Source: Paenibacillus zanthoxyli JH29
GTDB lineage: Bacteria; Bacillota; Bacilli; Paenibacillales; Paenibacillaceae
Direction of reading: 5' to 3'
Assembly: GCF_000520715.1 (NCBI RefSeq)
Contig: NZ_ASSD01000685.1
Coordinates: 1-36,982 of the forward strand
Length of the DNA stretch: 36,982 nucleotides
Positions 1-8,700 of the stretch are shown here, piece by piece (position 1 is the stretch's first letter; each line of letters begins with the position of its first letter). A program made the translations under genes and the position numbers. The notes beneath the pieces were generated by a model. That model was given only the letters and a program-made list of their open reading frames with translations. It had not been told where the DNA came from and searched no databases.

Positions 1-18
1 CATTTGACGGCGGCGCCA

Positions 19-318
19 TCATCGGCGGCCGGCTTTACGCCGAAACGTCCGTATGCTCCACAGCATGGAGACAAGAAGGATTAGCATACACCATAGGACC
101 GCTTTCCAAGTCTGATCGGGAGCCTGGGCCCCGGTCAGCAGTCCGCGAATCGCTTCGACAACCGGACTGATCGGCTGGTTCTCCGCAGCTCCCTGCAGCC
201 ATGAGGGCATCGTCAACGCTTCGGTATTGCGAAGATTGTGGCGAATACTTCGGCCGATAAAGACGGCGCTGGTTACGCCGAGGGAAGCGGTCTTGACCGT
301 AGACTTTGGAATCATCAT
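19..318 (-). pseudogene. Remnant of DrrB-like ABC-2 exporter permease, internally deleted in frame
   Basis: This 99-residue open frame joins the N-terminal cytoplasmic part of an ABC-2 permease (RSIRHNLRNTEAL, residues about 23-35) directly to its C-terminal end (MPSWLQGAAENQPISPVVEAIRGLLTG, then a last membrane segment ILLVSMLWSI and an RR-rich tail). Family members are about 240-280 residues with six membrane segments; here only one remains. The join at about residue 35/36 is in frame, so a short protein could still be made, but it could not form a channel. It follows the truncated ATPase with an ATGA overlap. I infer loss of function of the whole exporter. A retained role for the small membrane protein cannot be excluded but has no support. 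Confidence 0.78.
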
Positions 319-634
319 ACCTGTGCCACCTCCGTTCCTCCGGTCATCGCCAGAAATACATCATCCATGTTCGGTCTGCTGATGCTAACCTTTGTCTCGC
401 CCGGCAGGGTTAATGACAATTCTCTGAGCGTCCGGCTGATATCCAGAATGCTGCCATCGGTTGAAACCTTGCGGATAATCTCATCATCGGCATTCCTCAG
501 TTCGATCACCTCTCCGCCAACGCGTGATTTCAATTCCGCTGCGCAGGTTGCGCCGAAAGACTGATTCCGCCCAGAACGGTGTGGTTCCCGAATGTTTTAC
601 GCAGATTCTGAATTTCAATAGCCAAAGGGTTCAT
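315..634 (-). pseudogene. Remnant of DrrA-like ABC exporter ATPase with internal deletion
   Basis: On the minus strand an ATG at 634 follows a good ribosome binding site (AGGAG). It opens a typical ABC ATPase N-terminus (EIQNLRKTFGNHTVLGGISL), but the frame hits a stop at 530-532. In another frame, starting just before that stop (about 539), a typical C-terminus of drug-exporter ATPases begins (AELKSRVGGEVIELR ... SISRPNMDDVFLAMTG) and runs to 315. Everything between is missing: Walker A, Q-loop, the LSGGQ signature and Walker B, roughly 190 residues compared with the usual length of about 310. The gene cannot encode a working ATPase. Its stop overlaps the start of the next gene as ATGA, the normal DrrA/DrrB coupling, so an intact operon once stood here. 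The family assignment rests on the two termini and is good; the deletion is read directly from the frames. Confidence 0.8.
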
Positions 635-829
635 GGCAGCAACTCCTGTTTATATATAAATTGATTTAATGATAAACAGTATATTGAATAAACAATTAAT
701 TGGCAATACGGAACCGACATTTTGGATAAATAGGGCCCGGCCCGGCATTTCCATGTATAAAAAGGGTAAATGTGAAGTATACCGTTTAGGTAGAATATAA
801 CGAGGTTCCCCAAAAAAGGAGATGCGGAA

Positions 830-1756
830 ATGATTGTTACTTTGACCGTTAACCCAAGCGTGGACGCCAGCACAGCAATAAAGCAGGTGGTTCCCGACCA
901 TAAACTCCGCTGCCGTGAAGCGACCTATCAACCCGGAGGAGGAGGGGTTAACGTCTCCAGAGCCATCCACAGATTGGGCGGTAAGGCTCTGGCTCTGTAC
1001 ACGTCGGGAGGATTGCACGGGCAGCTGATTCATCAAATGCTGGAGCAAGAGGGCGTCGAGCATCAGTCCCTTCCGATTTCGGGACAAACGAGAGAGAATC
1101 TCATTGTTCTGGAGGAGTCGACCGGGCAGCAGTTTCGATTCGATATGCCGGGTCCGGTATTTGGCGAGGAAGACCGGCAGCGGTGTCTGGATCAATTAAA
1201 TCAGCTCAAGACCAAGCCGGATTATCTGGTCTTAAGCGGCAGTCTGCCCCCCGGATGCCCGGCGGATTACTACGCGCAGATCATCAATTCCGTCAAGGAT
1301 TGGAACTGCCGCGTAATCGTGGATACGTCGGGTGAAGCTCTTCAGCGGGCAGCCGATGCGGGCGTGTATCTGCTAAAGCCCAATGCCCGCGAGCTGGAAG
1401 AGTTAACCGGAATGACGCTTTCGGGCGACGATGATGTGAAGGCTGCGGCGGAGAAGCTCATCGCGGAAGGCCGGACCGAAGCGGTTATCGTTTCGCTGGG
1501 AGCGAAGGGAGCCTTCATGATCTCTAAGGAAGGAGCCGAGCATATCTCTGCTCCCAAGGTACCCGTTGTCAGTGTTGTGGGCGCGGGCGACAGTCTGGTG
1601 GCCGGAGTTGTCTACCGGTTGGAGCAGGGAGGGCCGCTGGCGGAATCCGTCCGCTTCGGCATCGCCGCCGGAGCGGCCGCCGTCATGAATCCCGAGCGGG
1701 AGCTGTGCAAGCGGGAGGATACCGAAAGGCTGTTTGAGAGCATGATGCAGGATTAG
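830..1756 (+). CDS. pfkB: 6-phosphofructokinase II / 1-phosphofructokinase-family sugar kinase (PfkB)
   Basis: A 308-residue cytoplasmic ribokinase-fold kinase that phosphorylates a phosphosugar with ATP, most likely fructose-6-phosphate at C1 (glycolysis), though fructose-1-phosphate or tagatose-6-phosphate are possible substrates. Visible motifs are the substrate-binding GGGGVNVSRA (about residues 37-46), SGSLPPG (about 136), the KPNARELEELTG segment and the ATP/anion-hole signature VVGAGDS with the catalytic Asp at residue 254. Length and motif order closely follow E. coli PfkB (Pfk-2), including the LRC near the N-terminus and the RLC-like ELC near the C-terminus, which favours PfkB over FruK or LacC. 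The ATG at 830 has AAAAAAGGAG about 8 bases upstream. It stands alone, with no fructose PTS genes beside it, which also argues against FruK. Confidence 0.85.
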   Translation: MIVTLTVNPSVDASTAIKQVVPDHKLRCREATYQPGGGGVNVSRAIHRLGGKALALYTSGGLHGQLIHQMLEQEGVEHQSLPISGQTRENLIVLEESTGQQFRFDMPGPVFGEEDRQRCLDQLNQLKTKPDYLVLSGSLPPGCPADYYAQIINSVKDWNCRVIVDTSGEALQRAADAGVYLLKPNARELEELTGMTLSGDDDVKAAAEKLIAEGRTEAVIVSLGAKGAFMISKEGAEHISAPKVPVVSVVGAGDSLVAGVVYRLEQGGPLAESVRFGIAAGAAAVMNPERELCKREDTERLFESMMQD

Positions 1757-1870
1757 GTGAATTTCCCGGGAGAATGAGAGCCGTAGGCTATGGATGGGCT
1801 TCACTATAATCTGCAGGTAGGAGTAAGCATGAGCAGGAAAAGCTCCCTTTTATTTTAAGAAAAAAGAGCG

Positions 1871-1926
1871 TCGCAGTAGTATAAACGGGAAAAGCTCCGG
1901 CTTATACTCTGCGATTTCTTTGTTTT
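1871..1926 (+). terminator. Hairpin with T-rich tail, probable pfkB terminator
   Basis: TCGCAG-T-AGTATAA (1871-1884) pairs with TTATACT-CTGCGA (1902-1914), a 13-bp stem with a single bulge. It is followed by TTTCTTTGTTTT. It lies about 115 bases past the pfkB stop. The long leader could alternatively be part of a structured RNA. Confidence 0.5.
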
Positions 1927-2058
1927 CAGCAAAAAAACCAGATTTATAGGGAGGAATTCCCTTTCAGTCTTGGCATTGGTTCTTTTCGACAAAATTAAGA
2001 TGGAGGAATTCCGTTTCATTTGAAGACCGGGCCCGCTGGCCGCGCACCCTATAACCGG

Positions 2059-2098
2059 AGCTGTCCCTGAGTATGAAAATTTACGGGACAGCTTTTTT
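2059..2098 (+). terminator. Rho-independent terminator upstream of the Ugp-like operon
   Basis: AGCTGTCCC (2059-2067) pairs perfectly with GGGACAGCT (2085-2093), followed by a run of T. It separates the pfkB region from the importer operon. It could be the end of pfkB transcription or the terminator half of a leader that starts further upstream. Confidence 0.75.
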
Positions 2099-2113
2099 GT
2101 GTTTTTCATTCGG

Positions 2114-2184
2114 TTAACAGTTTTACAAAAGTTTTACCTCAGCCAGAGTTTCCCGGCGTTTTCGTTTTACATTCAAGTCTTACA
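2114..2184 (+). promoter_or_regulatory. TTTACA-type repeats, candidate PhoP box / operator
   Basis: Hexamers TTAACA (2114), TTTACA (2122), TTTACC (2133), TTTACA (2166) and CTTACA (2179) lie 50-120 bases before the first importer gene. The copies at 2122, 2133 and 2166 are spaced by 11 and 33 bases, the helical phasing expected of Bacillus PhoP boxes (TTAACA-like, 11-bp repeats). The array is imperfect, since the intermediate positions do not match. Phosphate control would suit a glycerol-phosphate importer, but this is inference. Confidence 0.3.
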
Positions 2185-2235
2185 CTTGCAGAGGATTGTA
2201 CAAGAGCAGATTTCAACAAAAAGGAGGCATTCGCC

Positions 2236-3198
2236 ATGAGCGAGCTTGATAATCGTTGGAGCCTTCCTGCCGGAACAAGCAGAGCTTCAGCGGGAAGAAG
2301 GCTGCGTACAGTTTCGTTAAAGAGGCTGAAAGTACGGGAAAATATGCTTGCGTATGCTTTTCTCGCGCCTTCGCTGCTGCTGTTCGGGGTGTTTATGTTC
2401 TATCCGCTGCTGCGGTCGGTGTACCTTAGTCTGTACAGCACGGACCCGGCGGGAAGAGTTGCTTCATTTGTCGGACTCCAGAATTTCACGGCATTGTTTT
2501 CCTCCGGTCTGTTCTTGGACGGCATTCGGGTGACCGCGCTGTTCGCGCTCCTCACGGTACCGGCAGGGATGCTGCTCGCTCTTGTGCTTGCGGCGCTTAC
2601 TCATAATCTTCTAAGGGGGAAGCGGCTGTTCCAATTCGCATTTTCGCTTCCGATGGTGCTTTCCGTCGGTTCCGCGGCGGTCATCTGGAAGTTTCTGTTT
2701 CATCCGTCGCTTGGCATGCTGAACTCCGGTCTGGAGCTTGCCGGTTTGGTACCGGTTCCTTGGCTGACCAACCCGAAGTGGGCGCTGCTCTCCGTCTCGC
2801 TGATGACCGTCTGGATGAATCTTGGGTTCAATTACATTGTGATTTCCAGCGGAATGCAGGGTATTCCGGATGACATGTATGAGAGCGCCAAGATCGATGG
2901 TGCGGGCCCGGTGGCGATGTTCCGCCAAATTACGATTCCGCTTCTGTCTCCGACGCTGTTCTTCGTTCTTGTCGTATCGATCATCAGCGCTTTTCAATCA
3001 TTCGGTCAGATTAATATTTTGACTCAGGGCGGTCCGATGGACAGCACCAATGTGTTCGTCTACTCCATTTACCGGGAGGCCTTCGTGAATTTCCGGTTCG
3101 GGACCGGCAGCGCGCAGGCGCTGTTGCTGTTCGTGGTCATCATGCTCCTTACCCTTGTTCAGTTCAAATGGGTGGAAAGGAAGGTGCATTATCAATGA
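2236..3198 (+). CDS. ugpA: UgpA/MalF-type ABC importer permease
   Basis: A 320-residue inner-membrane permease, one of two subunits forming the channel of a carbohydrate/glycerol-phosphate importer. After a basic N-terminal tail of about 40 residues the first membrane segment (MLAYAFLAPSLLLFGVFMFY) begins, and five more follow. The loop that contacts the ATPase carries the EAA-type motif ESAKIDGAGPVAMFRQITIP (about residues 216-235). The ATG at 2236 has AAAAAGGAGG upstream. It overlaps the next gene by 4 bases (ATGA), and the third gene encodes a UgpB-like binding protein, which is the basis for the Ugp assignment. Permease sequence alone does not fix the substrate, so a disaccharide or oligosaccharide remains possible. 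Confidence 0.8.
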   Translation: MSELDNRWSLPAGTSRASAGRRLRTVSLKRLKVRENMLAYAFLAPSLLLFGVFMFYPLLRSVYLSLYSTDPAGRVASFVGLQNFTALFSSGLFLDGIRVTALFALLTVPAGMLLALVLAALTHNLLRGKRLFQFAFSLPMVLSVGSAAVIWKFLFHPSLGMLNSGLELAGLVPVPWLTNPKWALLSVSLMTVWMNLGFNYIVISSGMQGIPDDMYESAKIDGAGPVAMFRQITIPLLSPTLFFVLVVSIISAFQSFGQINILTQGGPMDSTNVFVYSIYREAFVNFRFGTGSAQALLLFVVIMLLTLVQFKWVERKVHYQ

Positions 3199-4019
3199 AA
3201 AAGCATATCGCTAGACAAGCCGCCGTCTATCTCATCCTTATCGCGGCTGCTGTATTTGCGCTGTATCCGGTCGTGTACAGCTTCTTTTTGTCCGTGATGA
3301 AGCCGGAGGAAGCGAGCGCCTTTCCGCCGTCCATTGTTCCGCATTCGTTCAATCCGGCAAATTTCATCGACGTATTCGGAATCGTGCCGATCGCGGCCTT
3401 TATCGGAAATACGTTTCTTGTATCGGGCATTGTTATGATCGGCCAACTCATTACGGCAAGCCTTGCGGCCTACGCATTTGCCAAAATGGACTTCAAGGGC
3501 AAGGGCTTTATTTTCAGCTTATTTGTCGCTTCGATGATGGTGCCCTGGGAAGTCACGATGATCCCGAATTATTTGACGGTCCGCAGCCTGAACTGGCTCG
3601 ATACCTATCAGGGCCTGACGGTTCCCTTTCTGGCGACGGCGTTCGGAACCTTCCTGCTGCGCCAGTTCTTCCTCCAGCTGCCGAAGGAGCTGTACGAAGC
3701 GGCACGGATGGACGGCTGCGGGCATATCCGCTATTTTCTGCTACATGTGCTGCCGCTGTCCCGGCCTGCGATCGGCACCTTGGCCGTCTATTCCTTTTTA
3801 AATACGTATAACTCCTATTTGTGGCCGCTGCTGATTACGAACAGTGAAATGATGCGGACGGTGCAGATCGGCATTTCCATGCTGGAATTTCAAGAATCGA
3901 CCTCGTGGAATCTGGTGTTTGCCGGAATTACGCTCGTTATTTTGCCTTCACTGCTACTGCTTATATTCGGGCTGAAGCAGCTGGTGCGGGGCATGTCGGC
4001 GGGAGCGCTGAAGGGCTAG
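3195..4019 (+). CDS. ugpE: UgpE/MalG-type ABC importer permease
   Basis: The second channel subunit, 274 residues, with six membrane segments starting at AVYLILIAAAVFALYPVVYS. The EAA motif is EAARMDGCGHIRYFLLHVLP, in the second half of the protein. I chose the ATG at 3195 rather than one 27 bases upstream because it overlaps the ugpA stop (ATGA) and has GGAAGG at the right distance. The protein then begins MKKHIARQ, like other MalG-type proteins. It forms an operon with the preceding permease and the following lipoprotein (93-base gap). No ATPase gene is present, so the complex must borrow an ATPase encoded elsewhere, such as an MsmX/UgpC-type protein. Confidence 0.8.
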   Translation: MKKHIARQAAVYLILIAAAVFALYPVVYSFFLSVMKPEEASAFPPSIVPHSFNPANFIDVFGIVPIAAFIGNTFLVSGIVMIGQLITASLAAYAFAKMDFKGKGFIFSLFVASMMVPWEVTMIPNYLTVRSLNWLDTYQGLTVPFLATAFGTFLLRQFFLQLPKELYEAARMDGCGHIRYFLLHVLPLSRPAIGTLAVYSFLNTYNSYLWPLLITNSEMMRTVQIGISMLEFQESTSWNLVFAGITLVILPSLLLLIFGLKQLVRGMSAGALKG

Positions 4020-4112
4020 AAAATACGGGCCACTGCAAGAAATCAGCTGCTTGATGCAGATGATCCATAGATTCACAAAGAGGGATAACCAAAAAAAGGA
4101 GAGGTTAATACA

Positions 4113-5522
4113 ATGAAAAGGTTCGGCTTTAGAAGACTGCGTTTCGGACGGGGCATGATTCTGGTGCTCGCCATGTTTATGGCGGTTTTGGCAGGCTGCG
4201 GAGGGAACACAGGCGCGAATACTGAAGCAACCAATACGTCGTCTAACAACGAGTCCAGCAGCGATAAAGGCACGGATAATACCGCAGCGGCACCGGTAAA
4301 AATCACCTGGTGGCACTCCATGTCCGGCAGCGGCGAGAAAGCAATCAACAAGATTGTTACCGACTTTAACGCAAGCCATCCCGGCATTCAGGTTGAAGCG
4401 GTTTACCAGGGTAAGTACGACGAGAGCCTGAACAAGCTGAAGGCGTCACTCGGGTCGAACAGCGGCCCGGATCTGATGCAGGTGTATGAGATCGGCAGCA
4501 AATTTATGATCGACTCCAAGATGATTACTCCGGTACAAAAGTTTATCGACGAGGATAAGTTTGACTTGTCTTCCCTGGAACCGAACATTATCCGTTACTA
4601 TACGATTGGCGGGCAACTGAACGCGATGCCGTTCAATACGTCCAATCCAATCCTCTACTATAACAAGGACGCCTTCAAAGCGGCCGGACTTGATCCCGAG
4701 AATCCGCCCAAGACCTTTGAGGAGTATGAGGCGGCAGCCAAAGCGCTCAGCAAGAACGGCAAGCCGGGGGCCGCGATCGCGATTTACGGGTGGTTCATGG
4801 AGCAGCTGTTCGCCAATCAGAATGCCGAGTATGTGAACGGAGGCAATGGCCGCGATCAGGCGGCGACGGAATCGCTACTTGCTTCGGACGCCGGTGTGAA
4901 GACGCTGGTGTGGTGGAAAAAGATGGTGGATGAAAAAGCCGTTGCCAATCTTGGACGCGATACGGACGATACGGACAGCGCATTTGCCGCCGGACAGGTA
5001 GCGATGACCTTGGATTCGACCGCCTCCCTGCGGAAGATCGTGGATGCGGTAGGGGGCAAGTTCAAGGTGGGAACCGGCTTTCTGCCAAGACCCGAAGGCG
5101 TCAAAGAAGGCGGCGTTGTTGTCGGCGGAGCCAGTCTGTACATTATGAACAACAAGCCGGAGGAGGAGCAGAAAGCGGCTTGGGAATTTATCAAGTACGT
5201 GGCTTCCCCGGAAGTTCAGGCGGAATGGAGCGTAAGCACCGGCTACTTCCCGATTACGAAGGCCGCATACGATCAGCAGGTCTTAAAAGACAATGTGGCT
5301 AAATTCCCGCAGTTCCAGACTGCCGTTGATCAGCTTCATGCTTCAAGCGCCTCGAATGCCACATCAGGCGCGGTAATGGGGATTTTCCCGGAAGCGCGCC
5401 AGATCGTGGAAGGCGCAATTGAGGAGGCGCTGAACGGGAAGAAGGAGCCGAAGAAGGCGCTTGAGGATGCTGCGGCGCAGATCACCGACAAGCTGAAGCA
5501 GTATAACGCGACGGTAAAATAG
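4113..5522 (+). CDS. ugpB: UgpB-like extracellular solute-binding lipoprotein
   Basis: A 469-residue lipoprotein that would capture substrate outside the cell and hand it to the two permeases just upstream. It has a basic N-terminus, a hydrophobic stretch and a lipobox VLAGC with the lipidated Cys at residue 29, then an Asn/Ser/Thr-rich linker. The mature part has UgpB hallmarks: KITWWHSMSGSGEKAINKI, LMQVYEIGS, PFNTSNPILYYNKDAFKAAG and the PENPPKTFEEY segment. This set resembles the glycerol-3-phosphate/glycerophosphodiester-binding protein more than maltose-binding types. The ribosome site AAAAAAGGAGAGG lies before the ATG at 4113. A terminator follows at 5542. The exact ligand is inferred from family resemblance. 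Confidence 0.8.
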   Translation: MKRFGFRRLRFGRGMILVLAMFMAVLAGCGGNTGANTEATNTSSNNESSSDKGTDNTAAAPVKITWWHSMSGSGEKAINKIVTDFNASHPGIQVEAVYQGKYDESLNKLKASLGSNSGPDLMQVYEIGSKFMIDSKMITPVQKFIDEDKFDLSSLEPNIIRYYTIGGQLNAMPFNTSNPILYYNKDAFKAAGLDPENPPKTFEEYEAAAKALSKNGKPGAAIAIYGWFMEQLFANQNAEYVNGGNGRDQAATESLLASDAGVKTLVWWKKMVDEKAVANLGRDTDDTDSAFAAGQVAMTLDSTASLRKIVDAVGGKFKVGTGFLPRPEGVKEGGVVVGGASLYIMNNKPEEEQKAAWEFIKYVASPEVQAEWSVSTGYFPITKAAYDQQVLKDNVAKFPQFQTAVDQLHASSASNATSGAVMGIFPEARQIVEGAIEEALNGKKEPKKALEDAAAQITDKLKQYNATVK

Positions 5523-5541
5523 TATTGGGTTTATAAGATTT

Positions 5542-5590
5542 GGCCGCCAGGCTGCCTGATGAAGGCGCTGGGCGGCCGTTTGTTTTTTTT
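5542..5590 (+). terminator. Terminator of the Ugp-like operon
   Basis: GGCCGCCAG (5542-5550) pairs with CTGGGCGGCC (5568-5577), followed by TTTGTTTTTTTT. It lies 20 bases after the ugpB stop. Confidence 0.85.
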
Positions 5591-5610
5591 GACAGGTATT
5601 TATATTTTAG

Positions 5611-5624
5611 TGTAAGCGCTTCCA
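5611..5624 (+). promoter_or_regulatory. Candidate cre (CcpA) site before the hybrid kinase
   Basis: TGTAAGCGCTTCCA matches the catabolite-response consensus TGWAANCGNTNWCA at all but one position. It lies about 110 bases before the kinase start. A TTGACA at 5589-5594 just upstream could be a -35 element, although no good -10 is seen at the right distance. Carbon-catabolite control of the kinase operon is inferred. Confidence 0.5.
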
Positions 5625-5722
5625 CCTGGCGACGGATCTAATTTTTTTGTTGGATTATGTCGAAGAAAGATTAGAGAGAGTCTGTCTACATCAAGATGGC
5701 TCTAAAGGGAGGTGTACCGTGC

Positions 5723-8700
5723 GTGGCTTCCATACATAGTATTGTTTACGTAGTGCTTATCATAATGGCTTATTTTATTGTGCGCCTGTATGTAAAACAG
5801 GTCAGAGACGCCAAAAAGATGCTGGAGACCGAAAAAAAGTATAATGAGAAATTGCGCCTGTATCTGAATGTCATCGAGCAATCGCCGCTCTCTATCATAA
5901 TAACCGATTCGCACAGCCGGATTGAATACATCAATCCTTATTTTACGGAGATAACCGGCTACAGCATGGAAGAGGCGGTCGGTCAAACGCCAAGTATTCT
6001 TAAGTCGGAGGAAACGGCGCCGGAAACCTATTGGAAGATGTGGAGGACAATCAGCAAGGGCGACAATTGGCAGGGGGAATTTATCAACAAGAAAAAGAAC
6101 GGCGAGAAGTACTCGGAAGCCGTCATCATCTCTTCAATCAAGGATGACAACCAGAAGATCACTCACTATGTAGGCATCAAAGAGAATGTCTCCGAGTATA
6201 AGCGCATCAAAAAAGAGCTTTTGGACCAGCTTCACTTCACGTCACAGCTTATCGACACATTGCCCCATCCGTTATTTTATCTGGATGTTGAAGGTTATTT
6301 CCTTGGCTGCAATACGGCCTACGAGCAGGCGTTCAACGTGAAGCGGCTGGAACTGACCGGTCTGCATACAAGAGATTTAGCGCATTTGCCCCGTACAAAC
6401 TATGAAGAGATGGACGATATGAGAAAAGAGGTGGACCGAAACGGCAAACCCGCTCAAAGGCAGCTTAAAAGGCATCTTTCCGACGGCAAAGAGCATGATA
6501 TTCTTTATTCCTTGTCGGCCTATCATTTGTCAGATGGTACCAAGGGCGGGTATTTAGGCATCATGATGGATATCACCGATCTGAAGATTAACGAAAAGGA
6601 GCTTCTGGAGAGCCGCAATTTTCTGGATGTCATCATTAATCATATCCCTGTGATGATCTATGTTAAAGATGCGGAAGACTTGAAGATCTATAAAGCGAAT
6701 CAGGCCTGCGCCGATTTCCTTGAACGTTCTCCTGAGGAAATAAATGGTTTGAGCAATACCGACCTGTTTCCCCCGGAGGTAGCCAGGAAGCAGAGCGCAA
6801 TGGACCGAAAAGTTCTGGAGAGCGGACAGGCCTTAAGCGAGATCGAAATTTTACCGGGCGACAGCGAGCAGGGCACGCTCCGTTATGTTCAGACCTCGAA
6901 GCTGCCCATTATGGATGCCGATGGTAATGCCCTCTTTCTTCTGGGCGTTTCCGAGGACATTACCGAGCTCAAGCAAAAGGAAAGCGAGCTAACTCAAGCT
7001 CTGTACATGGCTGAAGAGGCGACGGCCGCCAAATCCGAGTTTCTGGCCAATATGAGCCATGAAATTCGCACCCCGATGAATGCCATTATTGGACTGGCTC
7101 ATCTGGCGCTCAAGACCGAACTCAGTCCGAAGCAGAGAGACTATCTGTCCAAAATACATAATGCCGGAACCTCTTTGCTTGGCATTGTTAACGAGATTCT
7201 TGATTTTTCCAAGGTGGAATCCGGAAAGCTCGAACTGGAGGTTACGGAATTCGAACTCCCGGAAGTTATGACGGACGCCGTTGCCATGTCAAGCCAGTCC
7301 GCATCTGACAAAGGACTGGAGCTGATGTATTATACACCGGCCGATGTCCCGGTGAATCTAACCGGCGATCCGCTTCGCCTTCAGCAGGTTCTGACCAATC
7401 TGGTAAGCAATGCGGTGAAATTTACAGAGAAGGGCGAAGTTGTTGTCCGGGTCGAGCAGGTCCACCGTGTACACCACCGGGTTAAGCTGAAATTCAGCGT
7501 GCGGGATACGGGGATCGGCCTTAGTAAAGAAGCGGAAGCAAGACTCTTTCAGGCGTTCACGCAGGCAGACAATTCCACCACACGCAAATTCGGTGGGACC
7601 GGTCTCGGACTGGCTATCAGCCGCAAGCTTGTCGAGATGATGGGAGGAAACCTGTGGGCGGAGAGCAAGGCGGGCGAGGGGAGTACCTTTGCGTTTACGG
7701 CATGGTTCGGTGTCAGCAAGGCCAACAGCTCCTCGCCCCGGGAGATGCCCAAGGAGATGAGGTCGCTTCGGATGATTGTCGTTGACGATAATCAGGCCGC
7801 AAGGGAGCTTCTGGTTAAAAACCTGCAGGATTTCAATTGCAGCGCATCTGCCGTATCGTCCGGAGAAAAAGCGATTCTTGCTCTTGAAGCTGCGGATGAG
7901 CATGCACCTTATGATCTCGTATTTTTGGATTGGGAGATTGAGGGCGAATATGGACTTGATACCGCTAGGAGGATAAAAAAACACGCCACGCTTAAATCCA
8001 TTCCCGCAGTTATTCTCGTTACAGCTTTTGGGAAGGACGTTTATTTAAAACAAGCCGATGCTGCGGATTTGGACGATGTGCTGGTCAAGCCCGTTAATCA
8101 GTCCCTGCTTTACGACACCATTATTAACCTGTTCGCGCCGCATAATGGGGAGCTGCCTGTGCCCTCAAGAGCGTATGAGAAGGATTATAAGCTTGCGGGT
8201 CTAAGGGTTCTGCTGGCAGAGGATAATGAGATTAATCAGCAAATCGCCGTTGAACTGCTGAAAAGCCAGGGAGTTAAGACGGAGATCGCTTCAAACGGAG
8301 CGGAGGCTGTCCGGATGATCAGGGAACGGCCGGAATCCTATTTCCAACTGGTGCTGATGGATATGCAAATGCCGATAATGGATGGTTTCGAAGCTGCGCG
8401 AAGAATTCGGGAGAAGGGTTCGGAGCTGCCGATCATCGCCATGACGGCCCGCACGATGCCGGAAGAAAGAGAGAAATGTCTGGCAGCCGGGATGAATGAT
8501 CATGTATCCAAGCCGATCGACCCCGTTATTCTGTTCAGCATCATCGATAAATGGACTCCAGACGATGTGAGAAGCAAGCTTTCACAATCGGTCGGCGGGG
8601 GGACCGGGCAAGAGGAAAACATCGCAGCGCCGTACTTCCCGCAGATTGGTGGAATCGATACGGTTAACAGCCGCAAGCGCATGGGAAACAACGGGATTTT

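Larger units (their letters stand above)
1757..2235. other. 479-bp intergenic region: two hairpins, paired GGAATTCC boxes, T-rich hexamers
   Basis: No convincing gene. From left to right it holds a strong hairpin at 1871-1914, a direct repeat GGAGGAATTCCnTTTCA at 1950-1966 and 2002-2018, a classic terminator at 2059-2098, and TT(T/A)AC-type hexamers from 2114 to 2184 before the Ugp-like operon. The minus-strand open frame at 1855-2109 has low complexity, no good ribosome site and spans both hairpins, so I do not call it. Confidence 0.6.

Noticed and set aside
238..564. 108-residue plus-strand open frame over the ABC remnants
   Set aside because: It is antisense to the two recognisable ABC fragments and has no family resemblance.
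1855..2109. 84-residue minus-strand open frame in the intergenic region
   Set aside because: It runs through two hairpins including a clear terminator, has Lys/Ser-rich low-complexity sequence and no ribosome site.
2166..2215. Sigma-A promoter for the Ugp-like operon
   Set aside because: TTTACA and TTGCAG could be -35 boxes, but no -10 hexamer is found at 16-18 bases from either.
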